DNA from: a virus | IMG/VR virus record: IMGVR_UViG_3300018080_001728 | Coordinates: 1-29,483 of that record | DNA: 29,483 nucleotides | Direction: 5' to 3' (one strand) | Shown: piece after piece, positions 15,209 through 23,862 of the stretch | Layout: each line of letters starts with the position of its first letter | Numbering within the stretch: the first letter of the stretch is position 1 | The notes under the pieces: generated by a model | The model's database searches: none | Seen by the model: the letters and a program-made list of their open reading frames with translations, nothing else | What the model was told of the DNA's origin: nothing | Position numbers and translations under genes: made by a program

Positions 15209-18139
15209 ATGATTAGTCAAGAAGAAATTAAATCATTTCTTGAGGGTAATGACCCTGAAGAACACATCGTCTCAATTGAATTTGATTATGTAACAGATTC
15301 AATATTTAAAATCAAAGAAATTCCTGGAACTGGTAAAGTTATTAAAAAAGACACGTTTACTGCGTTTGCTTGGGTTGGAGACCTGAGAGGACTAAACTTT
15401 TACGAAACATCTAAAGACTTACAAAAACAAGCCATGACTAAGTATGGTATTGTGATTGACAGACTTGAAACCAAAGGTGACCAACGTTTAGAAAACGGGC
15501 TTAAATTTTTAGTAAAATCATTAAAAGGGTATAGAACTCTAATTCAGTTTTTTAGAGACGGAGGAATAGACCCTTGGTCTGAAAGGGCTAAAGATAAGAT
15601 AATGGTGTTACCCCCCGTAGAACAATATCTTATACAAAGAGAGAAAAGATTATTCAAAGGATATGAAGAATACAATGACCTTACAAGGTTTGTATTCGAC
15701 TTAGAAACGACCGCGTTGGAACCTAAAGACGGTCGTATATTCATGATAGGAATTAAAACAAATAAAGGGTTTAGAAAGGTTATTGAATGTTCAAATGAAG
15801 ATGAGGAACGTAGAGGATTAGTTGAGTTTTTTAATATTCTTGATGATATAAAACCTTCTATTGTTGGTGGATATAACTCATTTAACTTCGACTGGTATTG
15901 GATTGTTGAAAGGTGTAAAGCTCTTAATTTAGATATTAAGAGAATATGTAAATCACTAAACCCTAAAAGAACAATTACTCAAAAAGATGGGATGTTAAAG
16001 TTGGCTAATGAGGTTGAGAAATACGTTCAAACAAGTATTTGGGGGTATAATGTTGTTGATATTATTCATTCCGTAAGAAGAGCTCAGGCAATTAATTCTT
16101 CTATTAAATCCGCAGGTTTGAAATACATTACACAATATATTGAAGCGGAAGCCCCTGACCGTGTTTATATTCCTCACGAAGACATTGGGTCTATGTATGC
16201 TAAAAAAGAAGAGTATTGGTTAAACATTCAAAACGGTATATACAAAAAGGCAAATAGACCTGAGTTTGATAATTTAGATACACGTTTCCCTGGTGCTTAT
16301 ATTAAAACAACTGGTGATGATATTGTTGAGAGATATCTTGACGATGACTTGGAGGAAACATTAGCGGTGGATGAGGAATTCAACCAAGGGACATTTTTGT
16401 TGGCATCAATGGTTCCAACAACATATGAGCGTGTAAGTACAATGGGTACCGCAACTCTGTGGAAAATGATTATGTTGGCGTGGAGTTACAAACACAAATT
16501 AGCTATTCCGCAAAAAGAAGAAAAGACTGAATTTGTTGGTGGGTTATCACGATTACTTAAAGTGGGTTATTCTAAAAATGTGTTAAAACTTGACTACTCG
16601 TCACTATACCCATCTATTCAGTTGGTTCACGATGTATTCCCTAAGTGTGACGTTTTAGGTGGAATGAAAGGTATGTTATCTTACTTCCGTAACGCTCGTA
16701 TCATGTATAAAAACTTAGCGTCTGAGTGGTACGATAAAGATAAGAAGAAGTCACTTTCTTATGACCGTAAACAATTACCAATTAAAATCTTTATCAACTC
16801 GATGTTCGGTGCGTTATCAGCACCACAGGTATTTGCTTGGGGTGACATGTATATGGGTGAACAGATTACTTGCACAGGCCGTCAATATCTTCGTCAGATG
16901 ATTAAGTTCTTTATGAAACGTGGATATACTCCTCTTGTGATGGATACGGATGGTGTAAACTTCTCTAAACCTGAAGGATGGGAGAATCGTCGTTATATCG
17001 GTAAAGGTTTAAACTGGAAGGTTAAAGCGGGTAAAGAATATACGGGTGATGACGCTGACGTTGCCGAATTCAACGACCTATTCATGAGAGGTGAAATGGC
17101 GTTAGATACTGATGGAACTTGGCCATCATGTATTAACTTGGCTCGTAAGAACTATGCGGTTATGGAAGCAAGTGGTAAAATTAAGCTTACGGGTAACACA
17201 ATTAAATCTAAAAAACTACCATTGTACATTGAGGATTTCTTAGATAAAGGAATTAAACAATTACTTGAGGGTAAAGGACAAGACTTTGTTGAGTGGTATT
17301 ATGAATACCTAACAAGAATCTTCAATAAAGATATCCCCTTACTTAAAATCGCTCAGAGAGCCAAAGTAAAATTGTCTTTGGACGACTATAGACACAGGTG
17401 TACACAAAAAACTAAAAGTGGTTCACTAATGAGTAGAATGGCTCACATGGAACTAGCAATACATCATAAATTAAATGTTCAATTAGGTGACGTGATTTAT
17501 TATGTTAATAATGGTACAAGAGCGTCTCATGGAGACGTTCAAAAAGTTAATCGACCAAAAGCTGGATGGAATGATGAACAAATAAAATTATTTTTTTCAG
17601 ATTCTAAAATTTCTAAAACATCCTTCAAAGAAAAGGAAGAGTTCCTACTCAAAAATGGTTGGGAACAATCTTGGTCTGATGATAATTGGGTACGTAGTAA
17701 TTCAAAAAATAAGGAGGCTAATACTGGTATACCAACAGATGTTGCTTATAGACTAGCATCTACGGATTCGGTGATTCAACTTAATTGTTACAGAATTGAC
17801 CCATCAGATTTAGAAAACAATCCTGATATGAAAGGTGATTATAATGTCCCTAGAGCAATCACAACGTTTAATAAAAGAATAGAACCTTTATTGGTTGTTT
17901 TCAAAGATGAGATACGAGAATCATTATTGGTGACCGACCCAGAACAAAGAGCATTCTTTACCAAAGAACAATGTGAACTTATTAATGGTAAACCATTTAA
18001 AGATGGTGACCAAGATAGATTACAAGAAGATGTTTTGGATATTAGTGAAGGTGAGTTGAGATATTGGGAGAAACGAGGGTTAGACCCTAACTACATTTAT
18101 GATTTAGCTGAGCCAGGGTGGGAAGAATATGTTATTTAA
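15209..18139 (+). CDS. 43: Family B DNA polymerase (T4 gp43-like)
   Basis: This 976-residue protein is the replicative DNA polymerase. The 3'-5' exonuclease domain has Exo I FDLETT (D164, E166) and Exo II GGYNSFNFDW. The polymerase domain has motif A LDYSSLYPSIQ (D462), motif B KIFINSMFGALS and motif C MDTDGVNF (D579, D581). Both active sites look intact, and no intein or homing endonuclease interrupts the motifs. The length is slightly above T4 gp43 (898 aa). The start is the ATG at 15209 after a 99-base leader with a hairpin and no Shine-Dalgarno site. The stop overlaps the convergent small gene by four bases. It replicates the phage genome with clamp and helicase partners encoded elsewhere. 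Confidence 0.95.
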   Translation: MISQEEIKSFLEGNDPEEHIVSIEFDYVTDSIFKIKEIPGTGKVIKKDTFTAFAWVGDLRGLNFYETSKDLQKQAMTKYGIVIDRLETKGDQRLENGLKFLVKSLKGYRTLIQFFRDGGIDPWSERAKDKIMVLPPVEQYLIQREKRLFKGYEEYNDLTRFVFDLETTALEPKDGRIFMIGIKTNKGFRKVIECSNEDEERRGLVEFFNILDDIKPSIVGGYNSFNFDWYWIVERCKALNLDIKRICKSLNPKRTITQKDGMLKLANEVEKYVQTSIWGYNVVDIIHSVRRAQAINSSIKSAGLKYITQYIEAEAPDRVYIPHEDIGSMYAKKEEYWLNIQNGIYKKANRPEFDNLDTRFPGAYIKTTGDDIVERYLDDDLEETLAVDEEFNQGTFLLASMVPTTYERVSTMGTATLWKMIMLAWSYKHKLAIPQKEEKTEFVGGLSRLLKVGYSKNVLKLDYSSLYPSIQLVHDVFPKCDVLGGMKGMLSYFRNARIMYKNLASEWYDKDKKKSLSYDRKQLPIKIFINSMFGALSAPQVFAWGDMYMGEQITCTGRQYLRQMIKFFMKRGYTPLVMDTDGVNFSKPEGWENRRYIGKGLNWKVKAGKEYTGDDADVAEFNDLFMRGEMALDTDGTWPSCINLARKNYAVMEASGKIKLTGNTIKSKKLPLYIEDFLDKGIKQLLEGKGQDFVEWYYEYLTRIFNKDIPLLKIAQRAKVKLSLDDYRHRCTQKTKSGSLMSRMAHMELAIHHKLNVQLGDVIYYVNNGTRASHGDVQKVNRPKAGWNDEQIKLFFSDSKISKTSFKEKEEFLLKNGWEQSWSDDNWVRSNSKNKEANTGIPTDVAYRLASTDSVIQLNCYRIDPSDLENNPDMKGDYNVPRAITTFNKRIEPLLVVFKDEIRESLLVTDPEQRAFFTKEQCELINGKPFKDGDQDRLQEDVLDISEGELRYWEKRGLDPNYIYDLAEPGWEEYVI

Positions 18140-18513
18140 TCCATCTTGATACCGTCAGATGACATAATATACCAACCACCATCAATCTTTTGTAGTTCAA
18201 CACACGCCCCTTTACCAATAATTAATTCGTCATAATTTTCATCGATTTTAGAATTGGTTGGTCTTATAGTTGTGTTGGTTAAAGATTTTATTGTTACAAA
18301 ATCATTACTATTTTCATTTAAAAAAATGGTTGCCGATTCATTAGTTTTAACTAACAACAAGTCTTCGTTGTTTACAGTAAACTGTTGAGTGTAAACAACT
18401 TTGGTAATATTGGTTACTGGCTCAATTTTTCTTATCTTACTTAAAGTTTCCAAGTCTAGTAAATAATTTTTATCACTAACTTGTTTTCTTCCTAAATTTC
18501 TTCTAAACGACAT
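18136..18513 (-). CDS. Small beta-rich phage protein, function unknown
   Basis: The 125-residue product has a basic start (MSFRRNLGRKQ), then a stretch of alternating beta-type residues, and ends in a compact VELQKIDGGWYIMSSDGIK segment. That ending resembles small beta-helical or decoration-type proteins in other tailed phages, but I cannot name a family. It follows the gp13 gene by one base on the same strand, so it is probably co-transcribed with it. This suggests a virion-associated role. It converges on and overlaps the DNA polymerase stop by four bases. Confidence 0.65.
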   Translation of the reverse strand: MSFRRNLGRKQVSDKNYLLDLETLSKIRKIEPVTNITKVVYTQQFTVNNEDLLLVKTNESATIFLNENSNDFVTIKSLTNTTIRPTNSKIDENYDELIIGKGACVELQKIDGGWYIMSSDGIKMD

Positions 18514-18514
18514 A

Positions 18515-19636
18515 TTAAATTACATATATTTGACGAGGCATTGCTCTAAACTTAAGTTGTTTATTTAAATTTTCGGCTAATAACGCTTCTCTTTCCATAA
18601 CCTTATCAGGTTTTAATCTAGCTAGTGTACCTTCAGCACCTATTAATTCCTCAACTAATTTTAGTTTTTCATCTTTACCTTCAGTTAATAAACTTTGATA
18701 ATCCACAGTTAATTCACTATCAGGGGTTTTTATATTACCACTAAATTTACCTCTAACACGACCTAAAGTTTCTTTACATGTTGCAATAAAATATCTTCTA
18801 ACCCATTGTTGTGCAGGATTATTTAAATCAACCCAAGATATTTTATCAAAAGGAACATCTGAAGGTAATTTAATGATATCAGGATTATCTTTTAAACATT
18901 TATCTCTATCATCAGGACCAACATCATAATACCAATACCAAACTTTACCTCTCATTAATGTTGCATTACCAAAATCAAACTTACCACCAGGTGTATTCAT
19001 CAAGTGAATTCCTTTTTTACCATCAGGTAACGCGGTTACACGATATGTTAAATCACCTGCAATAATTCTTCTCTGAATATTAATCTCTTGCATTCTCAAC
19101 AACATATCAAATGCGGGCATCATAAAGTATGAACCTGAATAACCCATTTGAGAATACCCCGCTGGACCACCAAGACCAGCTCCACCCAAAGCTCCAAAAG
19201 TCCAAGGGTCAAATAATAAATTATTTAACTCAGATGGTGTAAACCATAACAATTCGTTTAACTCTCTACCCGCAGGTATTTCGTAAATTTGTTGGTTTGG
19301 TACCAATTGTATGTAATCCTTTTTAAGTTCCCAATCACCACCAGCTTGTAATCCAACTATTTTAGAGTAAGCGTAAGTGTAACGAGTTTCAAAATCCAAA
19401 CTTTTTGTTAAGAAGGCCCTTGATAATGATTGTGTGTCTAAATTTAGATTCCACAAACTGGTCCATTGCGATTCTATTAACCAATTTTGAATATATTGTG
19501 AATAATCGTCTATAGCGAATTCTAATAAAGAATCCATTTGTTCATCCTCAAGTTCGACTGACCTAAGAGGTGCACCTAAAATGTGTCTAACTTTTTTATA
19601 TAGAGCCTCTCTTTCGTTTTGTGGTATAATAGCCAT
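18515..19636 (-). CDS. 13: Neck protein, T4 gp13-like
   Basis: The 373-residue protein matches the gp13 neck/head-completion family. It has an N-terminal helical part (REALYKKVRHILGAPL, MDSLLEFAIDDYSQYIQNWL). The diagnostic C-terminal block (ATCKETLGRVRGKFSG, then DSELTVDYQSLLTEGKDEK) corresponds to the conserved K/R-x-LGxxRxKF and G-E-G-x-E/D-K region of T4-like gp13, and a final helix follows. A Gly-rich loop (FGALGGAGLGGPAGYSQMGY) near residues 140-160 is unusual for the family and may be a surface loop. gp13 and gp14 close the filled head so that the tail can attach, and a gp14 candidate lies at 23054. The start is preceded by an ATATTTATA-type motif on the minus strand. Confidence 0.8.
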   Translation of the reverse strand: MAIIPQNEREALYKKVRHILGAPLRSVELEDEQMDSLLEFAIDDYSQYIQNWLIESQWTSLWNLNLDTQSLSRAFLTKSLDFETRYTYAYSKIVGLQAGGDWELKKDYIQLVPNQQIYEIPAGRELNELLWFTPSELNNLLFDPWTFGALGGAGLGGPAGYSQMGYSGSYFMMPAFDMLLRMQEINIQRRIIAGDLTYRVTALPDGKKGIHLMNTPGGKFDFGNATLMRGKVWYWYYDVGPDDRDKCLKDNPDIIKLPSDVPFDKISWVDLNNPAQQWVRRYFIATCKETLGRVRGKFSGNIKTPDSELTVDYQSLLTEGKDEKLKLVEELIGAEGTLARLKPDKVMEREALLAENLNKQLKFRAMPRQIYVI

Positions 19637-19648
19637 AATATCTTTTCT

Positions 19649-19658
19649 ATATAAATAT
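19649..19658 (-). promoter_or_regulatory. ATATTTATAT motif before gp13 gene
   Basis: On the minus strand, 12 bases before the gp13 ATG (19636), lies ATATTTATAT, the same motif seen before plus-strand genes. It also overlaps the last base of the stop of the dismutase fusion gene. Inferred promoter. Confidence 0.35.
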
Positions 19659-21196
19659 TATGATAGAGTATAAATTAAATCTTTTTCAGGAAAAACATAA
19701 TCACCACCAACAATCTTGGTGTTGTAATTTTTAAATATTAAAACTTCTTTATTATTTTTTGTAAAGATTAACCAGTCTGTTGTATATTTTTTAACATTTG
19801 CGGAACCATAAACAAATAACTTACCATCAATTTTTTTAAATGAAGAAAATGGTTTTATTTGACAGGTTATTTTTTTACCTTTAAGTATTATTTCACAATC
19901 AATACCACCTATCATATCCGCCTTACTACCTAACTTACCAACAGGAATTACATTTTCCTCACCAAATTTTTTCTTTAATATTTTAATAGTTTCATCTTCT
20001 CTTTTTTGACCCCAACTATCTGTTTGTGTCAATACTCTCATTATGTTTTGAAATGTTGATGATGCTCTATTAAAAATTCTGAATTTGTAATCATCAATAA
20101 GTTTTACAAATTTTTTAGTTTGTATTAATTGTTCTTTTGGAGTTAAACCAATAATTTTAATTTCTTCTTTACCACCATGTTTTAATACTTGATTAATATC
20201 ATTCAATAAAATACAAAAACAACTGTAATTGGTGTTTAATTTATTTATAACGGAACGACCTTCTTTTTCTAAATCATAAACACCAGCAGTTTCACCCTTT
20301 TCATATTCATTAACACCAAAATAGTTTTCATTAAAAACTTCTTTTAATATTTTATTAATTGCGTCTTTAAAAGTGTGTTTTATAATTGGGTTTACATTAA
20401 AAACAAATCTTATCGCTTCAGTTTCTTCTTTACTACATCTTTCGGATTTTCCTTCAGATAATACAGATTTTAATTGTACGGTTTCATTCAATTTGGATTC
20501 TATTTTCATCGTGTATAATTTATTAACAAAATCCCAATTTACACACTTCCAAAAGTTTTTAATGTATTCATCTCTTTTGTTTCTGTATTTTAAATAATAT
20601 GCGTGTTCCCATAAGTCTAATCCCAACAAAGGATAACCACCATCTTCAATAACGTTCATAAGAGGATTGTCTTGATTTGGTGTTGATACCACTTTTAATC
20701 TGTTTGTTTTAGTCAAGACCAACCAAACCCATCCTGAACCAAATCTTTCTTTAGCAATTTCCTCAAATTTTTGTTTAAAATTTCTATAGGTTTTAAAATC
20801 TTTTTTAATTTTTTCTAAAACATCCCCATTGGGTTCTTGTGTTTTAGGTGATAACATTTTCCAAAATAACGCGTGATTAAAAGCACCACCAGCATTATTT
20901 CTGATTGTTTTATCAAATCTACTAATTGATTTTATAATATCTTCAAGTTCTAAATCACCGTATTTTTTCTTACTAAGAGCCGAATTTAATTTGTCTACAT
21001 AACCTTTATAATGTTTATTATAATGGTAATTCATTGTTTCAGCATCAATAAATTGTTTTAGTGCTGAATAGGCGTAAGGTAGTTTTTCAATACCTATTTT
21101 TTTCATTTCATTTAGGAATAATTTTTGGTTTTCTTTTTTTTCAACCTCTAAAATTTGTTCCTTAATGATTTCTACTTTGTTTTCTATGTTTTTCAT
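19658..21196 (-). CDS. Mn/Fe superoxide dismutase fused to PD-(D/E)XK nuclease-like domain
   Basis: Residues about 35-225 of this 512-residue protein are a complete Fe/Mn superoxide dismutase. Metal ligands H58 (MNYHYNKH), H108 (FNHALFW), D194 and H198 (GLDLWEHAYYLKY) are all present. AGGAFNH together with TPNQDNPLM is the MnSOD pattern rather than the Fe type. Residues 230-380 are unassigned, helical and charged. Residues about 380-512 resemble a PD-(D/E)XK nuclease: a REDE helix, GSKADMIGGID (D433), then TCQIKP (Q446, K448) in place of ExK. The same C-terminal module occurs in the protein at 23859-25364. Dismutase activity is well supported by the residues. Nuclease activity is only a motif-level inference. 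It lies between helicase and gp13 on the same strand. Confidence 0.85.
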   Translation of the reverse strand: MKNIENKVEIIKEQILEVEKKENQKLFLNEMKKIGIEKLPYAYSALKQFIDAETMNYHYNKHYKGYVDKLNSALSKKKYGDLELEDIIKSISRFDKTIRNNAGGAFNHALFWKMLSPKTQEPNGDVLEKIKKDFKTYRNFKQKFEEIAKERFGSGWVWLVLTKTNRLKVVSTPNQDNPLMNVIEDGGYPLLGLDLWEHAYYLKYRNKRDEYIKNFWKCVNWDFVNKLYTMKIESKLNETVQLKSVLSEGKSERCSKEETEAIRFVFNVNPIIKHTFKDAINKILKEVFNENYFGVNEYEKGETAGVYDLEKEGRSVINKLNTNYSCFCILLNDINQVLKHGGKEEIKIIGLTPKEQLIQTKKFVKLIDDYKFRIFNRASSTFQNIMRVLTQTDSWGQKREDETIKILKKKFGEENVIPVGKLGSKADMIGGIDCEIILKGKKITCQIKPFSSFKKIDGKLFVYGSANVKKYTTDWLIFTKNNKEVLIFKNYNTKIVGGDYVFPEKDLIYTLS

Positions 21197-21200
21197 TTGG

Positions 21201-21221
21201 CTTATTTTAATAATAAATAAG
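21201..21221. repeat. Inverted repeat between helicase and dismutase-fusion genes
   Basis: CTTATTT (21201-21207) and AAATAAG (21215-21221) form a perfect seven-base inverted repeat around TAATAAT, within the 38-base gap. There is no U-run or GC-rich stem, so it is a weak terminator candidate. A protein-binding site four bases before the dismutase gene's ATG is also possible. Confidence 0.35.
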
Positions 21222-21234
21222 CTGAAATATCAAA

Positions 21235-23004
21235 TTATCTTCTTTGATTAATTCTGTTCATCATTTCCTCAATAAAATCACCCCTATCTAAGTTGTCCCC
21301 CATAACCGTCTCAAAAATATTTTTCTTTTTTATTAGTATATCATAGATAGCACCCTCAATCGTATTTTCAAATATCGGGTAGTAAATTGAAACATTTGAT
21401 TTTTGTCCGTACCTATAAGCCCTGTCTTCAGCTTGAGAGTGGTCTGAAGGTACAAATGATAAATCATTCATAATAACAGCTTCCGCTGCGGTTAATGTTA
21501 ACCCAACCCCTGCAGCTTTTAAGTTTCCAACAAACACTTTTATTTTATCGTTTTCTTGAAATTGGTCAACCGCGTATTGTCTTTGTGGTTTAGATGTTGA
21601 ACCATCCAATCTAACGGCTTGTTTACCAAAATGGTCGGCAATTTTATTTAAACTATCTGTAAAGTTTGTGAAGATAATAACTTTTTTATCTTGTTCAATA
21701 ATATTCTCAGCTAATTCAATTGTATTATTTATTTTCTCGTCAGCAATAACTTGTCTAACTTTCATTAGTTTACTAAACTGAACCGTTAATGAAGACGACT
21801 CTTCTTGTTTATTTTCGTACCAATCATAGTACTCACCCATTAATCCTTCATAAAGTTTTGATTTAAGTCTTAAATAAACAGGTGAAATTATTTTATCAGG
21901 TAAATCTAAAACATCTGTTTTTAATCTTCTTAAAACTTGTCTTGATGTTCTATCTCTTAATTCTTCTAAATTAGATGCCCCTGTAACATTCCAAACCTTT
22001 CTTTTACCCGCATTAAATTGATAACCTTGACAATATCTTATGGCGTAAGCCATCCAATTCTGAGCGACAGGACTTTCAATTAAATTAAGAAGATTAAAGT
22101 AATTCATGGGTCGTGAAGTCATTGGGGTTCCCGTTAACAACCAAAGTCTTTTTGCGTTTTTAGAAAAACTATTAACTAATTTAGTTCTTTGTGCTTGTCC
22201 GTTTTGTATGTAATGAGCCTCATCAATGATTATTAAATCAAAATTACCTTTTGTAATTAAAGAATTTTCTTTGTCTTTTATATCATAAAAGTTTTTAAGA
22301 ATGTCATAATTCACTATTACAAAGTCGTGTTCTATTGAAAAGTTTTTACCTTCCGCAATATAAACACTCCTATCTGTGTAATTTTCAATTTCTCTCTGCC
22401 AGTTTATTTTTAAAGATGCTGGACAAATTATTAAAACTTTTTTTATTCCTGTTTCTAAAGCGGCAATAATTGTTGAAGTTGTTTTTCCAAGACCCATATC
22501 ATCCGCCAATATAAATCTTTTAGAACCAACTAAACACTCAATAGCTTCTTTTTGATGTAATAGTGGAGGTCTATGTTCGTATTTAGAATAATCAATATTA
22601 ACTTTTTCTACGGTATGTGTTTTTAATAATGCTCCTTTAGGTAACCAAAAATCAACCAAAGAATCATTTTCCATAAATTTACCCCAAATGTGATAACTCT
22701 TATCCTTCTCAACTAAAAGTTTTTCAACATATACATTAGTCGGAATAGTTGTTAAAAGTTTTTCGTCTGCAATTTTTTTAGCAAAGTAGGGGTCTAATTC
22801 GACCCATTTTTTTGCTATTTTTGGGACAACATTGTTATATGAAATTATATAATCAGATTGAGCCCTAGTTGGATAAAACTTTTTATTGTTATCTTTTTGT
22901 TTCTTTAATTTGATTATATAGTTATTTGCACCTGAATAATTATCAAGTATTTCAAGAGCTCTAACCTCGAGTAATGATTTAGTATTTCCTGTTATATTTT
23001 CCAA
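21235..23004 (-). CDS. SNF2-type DEAH helicase
   Basis: This is a superfamily 2 ATPase of the SNF2/HARP type, 589 residues from the TTG at 23004. The Walker A motif is ADDMGLGKT (about residue 174), motif II is IIIDEAH (about 261-264), and motif III is LLTGTPM. The C-terminal RecA lobe carries KVIIFTNFTD, GVGLTLTAA and QAEDRAYRYGQ (motif VI). It may fill the place of T4 UvsW, remodelling forks and recombination intermediates, but motif VI is of the SNF2 form. No in-frame ATG exists near the N-terminus. TTG at 23004 is preferred because AAGG lies eight bases upstream and the alternative TTG at 23052 runs into the promoter of the divergent gene. The first residues (MENITGNTKSLLEV) then begin directly with the folded part. 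Confidence 0.85.
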   Translation of the reverse strand: MENITGNTKSLLEVRALEILDNYSGANNYIIKLKKQKDNNKKFYPTRAQSDYIISYNNVVPKIAKKWVELDPYFAKKIADEKLLTTIPTNVYVEKLLVEKDKSYHIWGKFMENDSLVDFWLPKGALLKTHTVEKVNIDYSKYEHRPPLLHQKEAIECLVGSKRFILADDMGLGKTTSTIIAALETGIKKVLIICPASLKINWQREIENYTDRSVYIAEGKNFSIEHDFVIVNYDILKNFYDIKDKENSLITKGNFDLIIIDEAHYIQNGQAQRTKLVNSFSKNAKRLWLLTGTPMTSRPMNYFNLLNLIESPVAQNWMAYAIRYCQGYQFNAGKRKVWNVTGASNLEELRDRTSRQVLRRLKTDVLDLPDKIISPVYLRLKSKLYEGLMGEYYDWYENKQEESSSLTVQFSKLMKVRQVIADEKINNTIELAENIIEQDKKVIIFTNFTDSLNKIADHFGKQAVRLDGSTSKPQRQYAVDQFQENDKIKVFVGNLKAAGVGLTLTAAEAVIMNDLSFVPSDHSQAEDRAYRYGQKSNVSIYYPIFENTIEGAIYDILIKKKNIFETVMGDNLDRGDFIEEMMNRINQRR

Positions 23005-23040
23005 AAGATAAACCTTAATTAGAATAATAATAATTTTTTT

Positions 23041-23050
23041 GATATTTATC
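23041..23050 (+). promoter_or_regulatory. GATATTTATC motif before gp14-like gene
   Basis: The recurring motif lies three bases before the ATG at 23054, in the divergent region between helicase and gp14-like genes. If it is a promoter, the mRNA would be leaderless or nearly so. Confidence 0.35.
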
Positions 23051-23053
23051 AAT

Positions 23054-23569
23054 ATGTCAGAGAATAAAGTGCCTATAACACGAATTGGTAAATTCTTCGG
23101 TTATGAAGATTATAATCTTGACCTATCTATGGGTGAGGAATGGTTGTATAATGATATGAATTTTACTTTGGTTTTATATAGAGTTGATAGATACAAAACA
23201 AAAACTGACGATGTTTATGGTGAAACAGTAGAAGACGGGATTAAATTTTTACCCCCTATTGAGTTTAAAGCTTATGTCCAAGTAATGGCACCTGAAAATA
23301 AATATCTAGGAAATTCAAGAATAGAACAATTTGAGCCTGGTAATATTAGAATATCAGTATATCAAAGACATTTAGATGAATTGAACATTGATATAAATTA
23401 TGGTGATTACATTGGGTATTATGAAACTGAGGATAGGGTAAGGTATTATACGGTAAATAATGATGGTAGGGTTGTTTCAGATAATAAACATACATATGCA
23501 GGTTTTAAACCATATTATAGAACTATAATGGCGTCTGCGGTGGTAAATAATGAATTTAGAGGATTATGA
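23054..23569 (+). CDS. Neck protein, probably T4 gp14-like
   Basis: This 171-residue protein begins MSENKVPITRIGKFFGYEDY and is predicted to be mostly beta. The block ending INYGDYIGYYETEDRVRYYTVNND has the shape of the GDLIYFPMDNSLFEINWVE region of T4 gp14, in which a Gly-Asp pair and an aromatic strand precede a turn. The context agrees: gp13 is encoded in the same neighbourhood, a gp15-like protein follows, and the sheath is next. The ATG at 23054 is chosen because an in-frame upstream TTG (23039) would add five residues lying inside the shared intergenic motif. Its stop overlaps the next gene start (ATGA). It would form the neck disc with gp13. The match is by eye and distant. Confidence 0.55.
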   Translation: MSENKVPITRIGKFFGYEDYNLDLSMGEEWLYNDMNFTLVLYRVDRYKTKTDDVYGETVEDGIKFLPPIEFKAYVQVMAPENKYLGNSRIEQFEPGNIRISVYQRHLDELNIDINYGDYIGYYETEDRVRYYTVNNDGRVVSDNKHTYAGFKPYYRTIMASAVVNNEFRGL

Positions 23570-23862
23570 AAATAATAATAACCGAATCTCAAATAGAAGT
23601 GGTAAGACGATTGTATGAAATTGGGGAAATTATTAATGAAGTAATTACACAACTTAACAATGATATAAAGAATGGGGGGTCAGGTAATAAACCTGACAAC
23701 TTTGGAGTATATGAAAATTGGGTAGTTAATAGAGTTTCAAGATATTTTAAAAATAAAAACCCTAATATTGATTATGATAGAATAGATTTTTTAATGTTAG
23801 TTTCAGGTCAGTTTAATGGAGAACTTAGGAAAGGTTTTAATAAGGTCAGAAAGAAAAAATGA
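23566..23862 (+). CDS. Small protein with MKIIITESQI start, function unknown
   Basis: The 98-residue product starts MKIIITESQIEVVRRLYE, followed by a helical, Lys/Asn-rich body ending in a basic KVRKKK tail. The first ten residues nearly repeat those of the next protein (MKIVLTENQI), which otherwise differs. Start and stop overlap the neighbours by four bases each (ATGA), so translation is coupled. The shared leader-like N-terminus could be a targeting segment, for example for packaging into the prohead, or just a common helix. No family is recognised. Confidence 0.65.
   Translation: MKIIITESQIEVVRRLYEIGEIINEVITQLNNDIKNGGSGNKPDNFGVYENWVVNRVSRYFKNKNPNIDYDRIDFLMLVSGQFNGELRKGFNKVRKKK

Noticed and set aside
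15209-18139. Intein or homing endonuclease in DNA polymerase
   Set aside because: Exonuclease and polymerase motifs follow each other with normal spacing and no insertion of splicing motifs.
19650-19657. TATAAATA on the plus strand at the start of gp13's leader
   Set aside because: As a plus-strand promoter it would read into the antisense of the dismutase fusion gene. The minus-strand motif is the sensible reading.
23005-23052. Helicase start at the TTG at 23052
   Set aside because: The extra 16 codons are Ile/Lys-rich, overlap the divergent gene's upstream motif, and lack a ribosome site. TTG at 23004 with AAGG upstream fits better.
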